A stretch of DNA of 5,135 bases from Promethearchaeota archaeon (GTDB lineage Archaea; Asgardarchaeota; Lokiarchaeia; Sigynarchaeales; SOKP01): contig JAEOTJ010000467.1 of the NCBI GenBank assembly GCA_016839905.1, positions 1 through 5,135 of the forward strand, given 5' to 3'. Position 1 is the first letter of the stretch; the number at the start of each line of letters is the position of its first letter. Positions 1-5,135 of the stretch are shown in pieces. Both the position numbers and the translations under genes were made by a program. The notes under the pieces were generated by a model that was not told the origin of the DNA, did no database searches, and worked only from the letters and a program-made list of their open reading frames with translations.

Positions 1-61
1 ATTTATTATAATATATTTTTTATAGTTGTAGTCACCAAGTTTTTGAAAACCCTATTTTAAA

Positions 62-90
62 TGCCCGACTAAAACATTTTAAGAGGGGCA
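62..90. repeat. Imperfect inverted repeat upstream of the kinase promoter
   Basis: The outer arms TGCCC (62-66) and GGGCA (86-90) are complementary. Inside them, TAAAA (70-74) faces TTTTA (77-81), and a few unpaired bases separate the two stems. The element lies about 10 bp upstream of a TATA-like box and has no T-run directly after it. It could therefore be a regulator site or the remains of a terminator from a gene left of the window. Complementarity is seen directly; function is unknown. Confidence 0.35.
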
Positions 91-100
91 AACTATTTTA

Positions 101-110
101 TTTATAAATA
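101..110 (+). promoter_or_regulatory. TATA-like box for the histidine kinase gene
   Basis: TTTATAAATA matches the archaeal TATA consensus. It would place a transcription start near 130, giving a leader of about 30 nt before the TTG at 158 or the ATG at 164. The leader contains an A-run but no GGAGG-type ribosome site. The rest of 1-157 has stops in all frames within short distances and shows no gene. Confidence 0.4.
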
Positions 111-157
111 ACTTGTAAAGTCAAGAATTGTCTTAAAAAAAAAATAGAACGAAATCT

Positions 158-964
158 TTGAAGATGTTAAAAGAAGATGAGGAGAAAAAGAAATTAGAAG
201 AACCTCCTCAAACAATTGATAGTCAGAAGTTATACCTGGAAGAGATTACTAAAGCTTCGCAGTTTAAATTCGAATTCTTAGCAATGATGTCGCATGAATT
301 AAGAACTCCATTGAATGCGATTATTGGATTTACTGATTTATTATTAGAAGGAGTGCCAGGTGATTTAAATGAGGTACAACGGGAATATCTTGAAGATATT
401 AAATCTTCTGCTGAGCTCCAATTTGAAATGGTTAAACATGTTTTAGATATATCTACGATTGAATCAGGACAAGTAATCTTATCAATTAAGAAATTTTCAT
501 TAAATAATATTATAGAACAAGTAAAAGCATCATTAAAACCATTATACACTAAAAAAAAAATTAAAATAAAAGTGAAAGGTTTAGAAAGTCCTAAAGAGAT
601 TCATGCTGATCCAATACGATTTAAAGAAATATTATATAACTTATTAAGCAACGCAATAAAATTTACAATTGAAGGTAAAATTACTATAATTGTACAAGAA
701 AAATATGATAAATGGATTTTTAAAATAAGAGATACTGGCATAGGCATTGCTCGAAAAGATCATGAATTGATCTTTAAAGAATTTAAAAGAGTTGATTCTT
801 CTTATGTAAATTCCCTTCCTGGAACTGGTCTAGGTTTACCGGTAACAAAAAGATTAATAAATCTACATGGAGGAGATATCTCCTTTACAAGTGTTTTAGG
901 CGTTGGTACAACATTTACTTTTACTATTTCAAAAAAATTAGCTCAAAAAGAAGAAAATAATTAA
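158..964 (+). CDS. Soluble sensor-less histidine kinase (HisKA + HATPase_c)
   Basis: This is a two-component histidine kinase core: it should autophosphorylate a histidine from ATP and pass the phosphate to an aspartate in a response-regulator receiver. Numbered from the TTG start, residues 1-38 are a charged, probably coiled linker. The HisKA H-box SHELRTPLN holds the phospho-acceptor His46, and the hairpin runs to about residue 100. The ATPase domain follows, with the N-box NLLSNAIKF (Asn161, Asn165), G1 box DTGIGI (192-197), F-box FKEFKR (206-211) and G2 box GTGLGL (222-227). All catalytic motifs look intact. There is no transmembrane segment, PAS, GAF or receiver domain, so it is probably cytosolic and depends on another protein for its input. 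The start is either TTG 158 or ATG 164, with stop TAA at 134 upstream in frame; neither has a Shine-Dalgarno sequence. No response regulator lies in this window. The family call is secure; its signal and partner are unknown. Confidence 0.95.
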   Translation: MKMLKEDEEKKKLEEPPQTIDSQKLYLEEITKASQFKFEFLAMMSHELRTPLNAIIGFTDLLLEGVPGDLNEVQREYLEDIKSSAELQFEMVKHVLDISTIESGQVILSIKKFSLNNIIEQVKASLKPLYTKKKIKIKVKGLESPKEIHADPIRFKEILYNLLSNAIKFTIEGKITIIVQEKYDKWIFKIRDTGIGIARKDHELIFKEFKRVDSSYVNSLPGTGLGLPVTKRLINLHGGDISFTSVLGVGTTFTFTISKKLAQKEENN

Positions 965-1010
965 TGCTTACCTCACTAAACCTCTTTTTACAAACATTTC
1001 TTTTAGTTCT
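925..1010. terminator. Overlapping T-rich 3' ends of convergent genes
   Basis: The two stop codons are separated by only three bases. Leftward transcription would meet T-runs opposite A5 (945-949) and A7 (931-937), inside the end of the kinase gene. Rightward transcription would meet T5 at 985-989 and T-rich sequence near 997-1004, inside the end of the GTPase gene. Archaeal termination often uses U-rich tracts without a hairpin, so these are candidates. I see no strong stem-loop, and the region is AT-rich in any case. Confidence 0.3.
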
Positions 1011-2398
1011 GAAATTATTGCTTTTCTAGAGACCTGAGATCCTTTTATAGAACCTTGTGGAGCTCTTAATGGAGGCGATGGAGGCAAAGGGGGCTTTAAA
1101 GATCCAACATTTGTGGATTTTAAAAGAATTTCTGAAGATTTGGGATGAATTAATGATTCTTTAACTTTTTTTAATTCTTGGACATCAATTCTTTTTTCCA
1201 TTTCTCTTAATTCTTGTTGTTCTTTAGATGTAGGAATAGTCTTTAACCTTTGGGGTACTCCCCCTATTTTTTCACCTTTTTTCTTCTTTTTTCCACTATC
1301 ATCTTTTTTTACTTTTTTCTTTAATTTCATTGATGAGATATAATTCGCGGGTACTTTTTCAAATGGTACAGAAAATAAGGATTGTGAAAGATCTGATGGT
1401 GTTAATCTTGATAATACACGTTTAATCTCTGAAAGTTCTGAAACAACTTTATCCATTAAGTTAAGATTTATTTCTAAAATCTTCTGAAGTTTAGTATCAA
1501 TTTCTGTAATTGTTTCATCTTTTTTAGGTGCTTCTTTTGAGAAAATGCTTTTTATGCACTTGGCTATTTCTGGCTCGTTTGAATAAAAATTAAATACGCT
1601 AGTAGGAATTATTTCAAAATTCCAAGATTTTTCCCTATTAATAAAGATATTTGTTATCTTGTCAGATAAATATTCAAGCTTTATTTGAAAATCTGGATCA
1701 TCTATAAGATCCGTATCTGCTTTATTTAATAAAATGAGGAGATAAGGTGACTCATTCAGAGACTCAATTATTTCAACTAAATCAGTTAAATATTGACATG
1801 CTTGATCATATCGACGATCATCTTGAGAATCAAAAATGAATATTAAAACATCTACTTGAATAAAAAATTTTTCAGGTTCAGTAAGATATTCCTCTATATG
1901 GCTTTTTTGACCGCCTAAGTCCCAAGTCACCAAGTTCAGCTTGTCAGTCTGGAATTCCTCAACACTTGCCCCAATTGTGGGCTCTAAATTAGCCATATCA
2001 TTGTAATTTGTATCATAAATTAACCTATTAATTAAGGATGTTTTTCCTGCAAAATCTAAGCCAACTATCACCACCTTTAATTTAGGTTTTTTAAGATATA
2101 GCTTTCTTTTACTCCATGCATTGGCTATTAGATTTACTGCAATTAAAGCATTTTGTATGGTATTAATATTAATTTGAGACTTATTTGAGAATTTCTCAAG
2201 TTTATTAATATTGATTTTAGATAAATCTTTAAGAGTCTCTATTTCATTTTCATTGAATTTTTTACCTTCTTCTTTATTTACAGTAGATAAATTCTCAATT
2301 GGTAATTGTAATACCGCTTTTATGCTTGTTGGATAATATTCTAAATCTAAAAATCTATCACAAAAATACTTAATTATTGTTTTGGCAGATTCTGACAT
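968..2398 (-). CDS. Arf-like small GTPase with helical N-terminal and long basic/proline-rich C-terminal extensions
   Basis: The GTPase domain spans about residues 106-289. The P-loop GLDFAGKTS starts at Gly113, and Asp115 matches the Asp of Arf GLDAAGKT. Switch I threonine is Thr141 (PTIG). Switch II is WDLGGQ (159-164), an Arf-family hallmark, with the catalytic Gln164 present. G4 is NKAD (225-228) and G5 is probably Thr266-Ser267. GTP binding and hydrolysis are therefore expected. Residues 1-105 replace the short amphipathic helix of Arf with a helical region that looks SAM- or helix-hairpin-helix-like. Residues 296-332 look coiled-coil. Residues 358-377 are very lysine-rich, 436-447 form a proline-rich stretch (PPLPPSPP), and 457-473 form a charged helix. 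At 476 residues it is over twice the usual Arf length. There is no N-terminal Gly2, so no Arf-type myristoylation site. The start is ATG at 2396-2398, without a Shine-Dalgarno sequence. The GTPase call is secure; the role (trafficking, cytoskeleton or signalling) is unknown. Confidence 0.92.
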   Translation of the reverse strand: MSESAKTIIKYFCDRFLDLEYYPTSIKAVLQLPIENLSTVNKEEGKKFNENEIETLKDLSKININKLEKFSNKSQININTIQNALIAVNLIANAWSKRKLYLKKPKLKVVIVGLDFAGKTSLINRLIYDTNYNDMANLEPTIGASVEEFQTDKLNLVTWDLGGQKSHIEEYLTEPEKFFIQVDVLIFIFDSQDDRRYDQACQYLTDLVEIIESLNESPYLLILLNKADTDLIDDPDFQIKLEYLSDKITNIFINREKSWNFEIIPTSVFNFYSNEPEIAKCIKSIFSKEAPKKDETITEIDTKLQKILEINLNLMDKVVSELSEIKRVLSRLTPSDLSQSLFSVPFEKVPANYISSMKLKKKVKKDDSGKKKKKGEKIGGVPQRLKTIPTSKEQQELREMEKRIDVQELKKVKESLIHPKSSEILLKSTNVGSLKPPLPPSPPLRAPQGSIKGSQVSRKAIISELKEMFVKRGLVR

Positions 2399-2432
2399 GA
2401 AAATATTGTATTCTTAGTTTTTTTAAATTTAT

Positions 2433-2440
2433 GTATATAC
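2433..2440 (-). promoter_or_regulatory. TATA-like box for the GTPase gene
   Basis: GTATATAC, which reads the same on both strands, lies about 35 bp upstream of the GTPase ATG. A start about 25 bp downstream of it would leave a leader of roughly 10-15 nt. This fits the absence of a ribosome site before that ATG. The match is short and the region is AT-rich, so the call is tentative. Confidence 0.35.
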
Positions 2441-2449
2441 AAAATTGTT

Positions 2450-2470
2450 ATAAAAAAACGATTTTTTTAT
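2450..2470. repeat. 21-bp A/T inverted repeat in the divergent promoter region
   Basis: ATAAAAAAA (2450-2458) and TTTTTTTAT (2462-2470) are perfect 9-bp arms around the trinucleotide CGA. On the minus strand the element sits just upstream of the GTPase TATA-like box, where a dimeric regulator or basal factors could bind. It may also act through DNA bending, since it joins an A7 and a T7 tract. The symmetry is seen directly; the regulatory role is inferred. Confidence 0.45.
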
Positions 2471-2508
2471 TTTTTGTTCCCAAAAAAGAGAAGATAAAAG
2501 GTAAGGAT

Positions 2509-2519
2509 AAATTTAAATA
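2509..2519 (+). promoter_or_regulatory. Second, upstream TATA-like element
   Basis: The AAATTTAAATA segment, preceded by AAGGAT, resembles an archaeal BRE/TATA pair. It would start transcription near 2535-2545, giving the 217-residue protein gene a leader of about 100 nt that includes the direct repeats at 2542-2583. No open frame of useful size follows: the ATG at 2531 is stopped after four codons. It may be an alternative distal promoter, a small RNA promoter or chance AT richness. Confidence 0.25.
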
Positions 2520-2541
2520 CATCTTATATTATGTTTTCATT

Positions 2542-2583
2542 GTAAAAAATAGTGACAATTTTGGAATATGGGTAAAAAATAGT
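2542..2583. repeat. 12-bp direct repeat at 30-bp spacing
   Basis: GTAAAAAATAGT occurs identically at 2542-2553 and 2572-2583, exactly 30 bp apart, or about three helical turns. The first copy also overlaps a dyad, ATTGT (2539-2543) and ACAAT (2555-2559). The second copy ends about 20 bp upstream of the TATA-like box at 2603. This arrangement suits paired activator or repressor sites on one face of the DNA. The repeat is certain; the function is inferred. Confidence 0.45.
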
Positions 2584-2602
2584 TGTTTTTGTTATAATAA
2601 TT

Positions 2603-2611
2603 GATATAAAT
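2603..2611 (+). promoter_or_regulatory. TATA-like box for the 217-residue protein gene
   Basis: GATATAAAT lies about 35 bp before the ATG at 2641. It would give a start near 2632 and a leader of about 9 nt. This agrees with the missing Shine-Dalgarno sequence and mirrors the geometry of the divergent GTPase promoter. Confidence 0.4.
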
Positions 2612-2640
2612 TAATTAACTAATAAGTAATATACACAATA

Positions 2641-3294
2641 ATGGAAGGAACAGAATTAAATAATCCATATGATAATTTTAAAGAGGAGTTAAATTCTCAT
2701 CCCTTCATATTTATTATTGGGAAATATGACCATATATTGGGACCAAGAGCAATTTTTTCATCAATTCAAATAGAAAACGAGGATTTCATTAGAAATCTCT
2801 TAAGAGATGCGTTAAATACTAAAAATAAATATGTTATTTTAGATTTCGATCAATTCTATTCACAAGTAAGCAAGATTAATGTAGAGGATAAAAGTGCTCG
2901 CGGAGGGAAGCAATTATATGCAATAATCCTATTGCGTCATGTTGAATATCCATTAATCCCAGCAATTCATTTAAAACGATTTGAAATGATGTTTCATAAA
3001 ATTAATCCTGAAAAAATATTAATGGATGATGAAGGAATTTTTAAATCATTATTTAAAGAAATTGAAGATATCTATTTTAAAAAGGAGCATCTTTCACCTT
3101 TTGAATCCATTAATCTCCAAATCAGAAGTGCTATTAATACAATTCAAGGTTTCTGTGAGTTAATCTTAGAGGAAAGACAAAAGAATGGCAAATTAAGTGA
3201 AGAAAGTCTGCTTAATTACATTGAAATGATGTACGATGCCTGTAATGACATAACTGAGGCTTTAGATCAACCTTTATCAACACCTACAAAATAA
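2641..3294 (+). CDS. Putative longin-like protein with a histidine-less HisKA-like hairpin
   Basis: I do not recognise a named family. Residues 21-42 (FIFIIGKYDHILGPRAIFSS) form a beta-hairpin-like opening with a Gly-Pro turn, as in longin or DENN-type N-termini. Residues 45-60 look helical, 63-78 and 90-98 look like strands, and about 107-147 look helical again. A roadblock/longin-type fold is my best guess. Residues 154-209 look like a HisKA dimerisation hairpin: IRSAINTIQGFCELILE (161-177) aligns with LRTPLNAIIGFTDLLLE of the kinase at 158-964, sharing Arg, Asn, Ile, Gly, Phe, Leu, Leu and Glu. The phospho-acceptor His is Leu159 here, the next Glu is Gln160, and the Pro is Ala164. No ATPase domain follows. 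There is no signal peptide or transmembrane segment. It is probably co-transcribed with the PAS gene 58 bp downstream. It might sense or dock onto kinases without being phosphorylated. The start is ATG 2641, with no ribosome site. Confidence 0.85.
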   Translation: MEGTELNNPYDNFKEELNSHPFIFIIGKYDHILGPRAIFSSIQIENEDFIRNLLRDALNTKNKYVILDFDQFYSQVSKINVEDKSARGGKQLYAIILLRHVEYPLIPAIHLKRFEMMFHKINPEKILMDDEGIFKSLFKEIEDIYFKKEHLSPFESINLQIRSAINTIQGFCELILEERQKNGKLSEESLLNYIEMMYDACNDITEALDQPLSTPTK

Positions 3295-3297
3295 CCA

Positions 3298-3305
3298 TTT
3301 TTTTT
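3298..3305 (+). terminator. T8 tract after the 217-residue protein gene
   Basis: Eight T residues lie three bases after the TAA stop, with no stem-loop before them. This could act as a U-rich archaeal terminator, complete or partial. Because the next gene follows closely and has its own ribosome-site-like sequence, readthrough into an operon is equally possible. Confidence 0.25.
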
Positions 3306-3336
3306 AATTAATAATTTAAAAAAAAATCATAAAATT

Positions 3337-3342
3337 AGGGGG
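3337..3342 (+). promoter_or_regulatory. Shine-Dalgarno-like site that sets the PAS gene start
   Basis: AGGGGG can pair with the archaeal anti-Shine-Dalgarno UCCUCC through six base pairs, one of them a G-U wobble. It ends 10 bases before the ATT codon at 3353. It is the only such site before a gene in this window, which supports internal initiation on a transcript shared with the preceding gene, and supports a start near 3353 despite the unusual codon. Confidence 0.45.
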
Positions 3343-3352
3343 ATAAAAAACG

Positions 3353-5135
3353 ATTAAAGAAGATAAATATACATTTAAAGAACAATTAAATTTAATATTT
3401 TCAAATCTCAAGGATCTTATTTTTATAATTTCTTATGATTATGAAATCTTGTTTGTAAATCAACCGGTTTGTGATATATATGGAGACGATATTATTAAAA
3501 AAAAATGTTATGAGGTAATTAAAAGACAAGACCAATCATGCGATTTTTGTCCTATAAAAGATTTTTTAAAGAGTAATGCTTGTCAAGTTCGATTTGAACA
3601 ATGTTTATTGCTACCTTATGATGAAAGAACGAATTATTATGATGTGATCTCATCACCAATAATAAATTATGATGGGAAACCTGCCATATTAGAGTTATTG
3701 CGGGATGTTACCGAGCGCAAGAAGATGGAGGAGGCATTAAAAGAATCCGAGAAAAAATATAGACTTATTACTGAAAATATACATGATTTAATTACAGTGG
3801 TAAATCAAGAGTTTAAAGTCGATTATCTAAATGTAGAAACTCATAAACGAATATTAGGGACAGTAAATGAAGATAAAAAATCGGTAACAAAACTAGATCA
3901 GATACATCCTGATGATTTAGAAAAAATTATTAAACTTATGAAGTTATGTTTTGAAACAAAAAAAATGTTAACATCAACAATTAGACTCAAACATCAGAAC
4001 GGCAATTATCTTTGGTTTGATGTAAATGCAAAATCTTTCATTGATGATAAGGGAAAAAAAAAAATCATTGCAATATCAAGAAATATAACTGAAAGAAATA
4101 AGGCAGAACAAAAATTAAAAGAATCAGAAGAAAAATATCGGCATCTATTCGAGAAGTCTCCTTATATGATAATGTTAATGAATTTAGAAGGAAAAATAAT
4201 TGACTTTAATACTGCTACGATTGAAAACTCCGGATATCAAAAAGAAGATCTAATAGGGCGGGATTTTAGAAAACTTAATTTATATCATCCAGAATATTTA
4301 CAACCAGTAGTTGAACAATTCAAAGGATTATTAAAAAAAGGATCAATGGAGCCAATTGAATTTCAAGCATATAAAAAAAATGGAGATCTAACTTGGTTAA
4401 AGTTGAATGCATCTATAATGCAAATGGAGAAGAAATCAGTAATCCAGATAATAATGGAAGATGTTAATGAAAAAAAAGTAGCCGAGAATGCCTTGCGTAA
4501 AAGTGAGTCAAGTCTAGCAAATGCACAGCGGATATCACATCTCGGTAATTGGGATTGGGATATAATTAATAATGATTTATATTGGTCTGATGAAATTTAT
4601 CGCATTTTTGGATTAACTCCACAAGAATTTGGTGCCACCTATGAATCTTTTATGAATTCAGTCCATCTTGATGATAGAGAATTTGTTAAAACTTCTATTG
4701 AGAAAGCATTGAATGAAAAGAAACCGTATAATATTGAACATCGTATCATATTACCAGATGGTTCAGTACGCATTGTTAATGAACAAGCAGAAGTTATTTT
4801 TGATGAGAATGGCAATGCATTAAAAATGATCGGAATTGTTCAAGATATTACTAGTCTTAAACAATCTGAACAAGAACTAAGAAGATCAGAGCAGACCTTA
4901 CATGAAATGAATTCATTAATTGAAAATGCTCCTATGGCGATCTTACTAATTCATCAAAGTGGTAAAATCTTAAGAGTAAATGAACAAGCTATAAATTTAT
5001 TTAAATATAGAGATGATGAAATTTTAGGATTTAACATTTTTGATTTATTTGGCCCAGAATCTTTAAAATTGGCGAAAAGTCATTATACAAGTGATATCTA
5101 TGAGTTATCAAGATCTAATAAAATAGAAACATTAG
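3353..5135 (+). CDS. Multi-PAS sensor protein, probable histidine kinase N-terminal part (incomplete at 3' end)
   Basis: A frame of 594 codons stays open to the window edge. It encodes at least five PAS domains, at about residues 15-122, 133-250, 259-375, 387-502 and 513-594 (the last cut). Repeated linkers mark the joints: DVTERKKMEEALKESEKKY, NITERNKAEQKLKESEEKY, DVNEKKVAENALRKSESS and DITSLKQSEQELRRSEQ. The fourth domain has the PAS_3-type HLGNWDWD opening (396-403). PAS-1 carries a cysteine set, Cys52, Cys63-x2-Cys66-Pro and Cys77, that might bind a metal or cofactor or respond to redox. No transmembrane segment is seen, so cytosolic sensing is likely. A HisKA/HATPase core probably follows outside the window, but this is inference from the usual architecture. 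The start is uncertain: the in-frame stop TAA is at 3344, there is no ATG, GTG or TTG before TTG 3449 (inside PAS-1), and the first ATG is at 3725. I place the start at ATT 3353 because of the AGGGGG site. Confidence 0.88.
   Translation, partial: MKEDKYTFKEQLNLIFSNLKDLIFIISYDYEILFVNQPVCDIYGDDIIKKKCYEVIKRQDQSCDFCPIKDFLKSNACQVRFEQCLLLPYDERTNYYDVISSPIINYDGKPAILELLRDVTERKKMEEALKESEKKYRLITENIHDLITVVNQEFKVDYLNVETHKRILGTVNEDKKSVTKLDQIHPDDLEKIIKLMKLCFETKKMLTSTIRLKHQNGNYLWFDVNAKSFIDDKGKKKIIAISRNITERNKAEQKLKESEEKYRHLFEKSPYMIMLMNLEGKIIDFNTATIENSGYQKEDLIGRDFRKLNLYHPEYLQPVVEQFKGLLKKGSMEPIEFQAYKKNGDLTWLKLNASIMQMEKKSVIQIIMEDVNEKKVAENALRKSESSLANAQRISHLGNWDWDIINNDLYWSDEIYRIFGLTPQEFGATYESFMNSVHLDDREFVKTSIEKALNEKKPYNIEHRIILPDGSVRIVNEQAEVIFDENGNALKMIGIVQDITSLKQSEQELRRSEQTLHEMNSLIENAPMAILLIHQSGKILRVNEQAINLFKYRDDEILGFNIFDLFGPESLKLAKSHYTSDIYELSRSNKIETL

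Noticed and set aside
1..60. Open frame from base 1 to TAA at 58-60, as a possible end of an upstream gene
   Set aside because: It has only 19 codons of low-complexity hydrophobic residues and no family signal. It cannot be told from chance in AT-rich DNA.
223..549. A 108-codon open frame on the minus strand
   Set aside because: It lies wholly inside the HisKA/HATPase gene and is antisense to conserved motifs. Its product has no recognisable domain, so it is a shadow frame.
968..2398. Lysine-rich and proline-rich tail as a frameshift or foreign insertion
   Set aside because: The frame is continuous from start to stop, base composition matches the rest of the window, and a well-formed charged helix follows the tail.
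2471..2486. Small hairpin TTTTTG-TTCC-CAAAAA as a terminator
   Set aside because: It has six weak pairs, mostly A-T. It lies in a divergent promoter region where no terminator is expected.
2531..2545. ATG after the TATA-like element at 2509-2519, as a possible small gene
   Set aside because: It is stopped after four codons (Met-Phe-Ser-Leu), so at most it could mark a leader or chance ATG.
3353..5135. Repeated KESEKKY/KESEEKY linkers as a DNA repeat or recombination array
   Set aside because: The similarity is at protein level between PAS-PAC linkers. The DNA is diverged, so this is ordinary tandem domain duplication.
3353..5135. Calling the last gene a complete histidine kinase
   Set aside because: No H-box or ATPase motif occurs before the window edge. 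The kinase core is only a likely continuation.

Overview
This is an AT-rich window with dense coding and no RNA genes, insertion sequences or CRISPR that I can see. The most likely source is an Asgard (Lokiarchaeia-like) archaeon. The support is an Arf-type small GTPase with the WDxGGQ switch II, embedded in a long multi-domain protein, beside a putative longin-like protein and PAS/histidine-kinase genes. The first three genes lack a Shine-Dalgarno sequence but have TATA-like elements about 40-60 bp upstream of their starts. That is consistent with archaeal, short-leader transcription. The taxonomic call is inference; no marker gene is present.

Layout. Positions 1-157 are non-coding, with an imperfect hairpin and a TATA-like box. 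Next is a soluble histidine kinase made of only HisKA and HATPase domains (158-964, +). Three bases later, tail to tail, ends a 476-residue Arf-like GTPase (968-2398, -). It has a helical N-terminal extension and a long coiled-coil, lysine-rich and proline-rich tail. A 242-bp divergent intergenic region (2399-2640) carries TATA-like boxes in both directions, a 21-bp A/T palindrome and a 12-bp direct repeat spaced at 30 bp. It is followed by a 217-residue protein (2641-3294, +). Its N-terminal half looks like a longin-type fold. Its C-terminal 55 residues resemble a HisKA dimerisation hairpin in which the phospho-accepting histidine is replaced. After 58 bp comes a long open frame (3353 to the window end, +) encoding at least five tandem PAS domains. 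It has no ATG, GTG or TTG at its beginning and is cut by the window edge.

How they may work together. The last two + strand genes look like an operon: a sensor-like protein with a pseudo-HisKA hairpin, then a large PAS sensor that probably ends in a kinase core outside the window. The first gene supplies a kinase core without a sensor domain. One testable reading is a signalling module in which the histidine-less hairpin pairs with a kinase HisKA domain, with the Arf-like GTPase as a neighbouring membrane or cytoskeleton switch. The sequence does not prove that these proteins interact.
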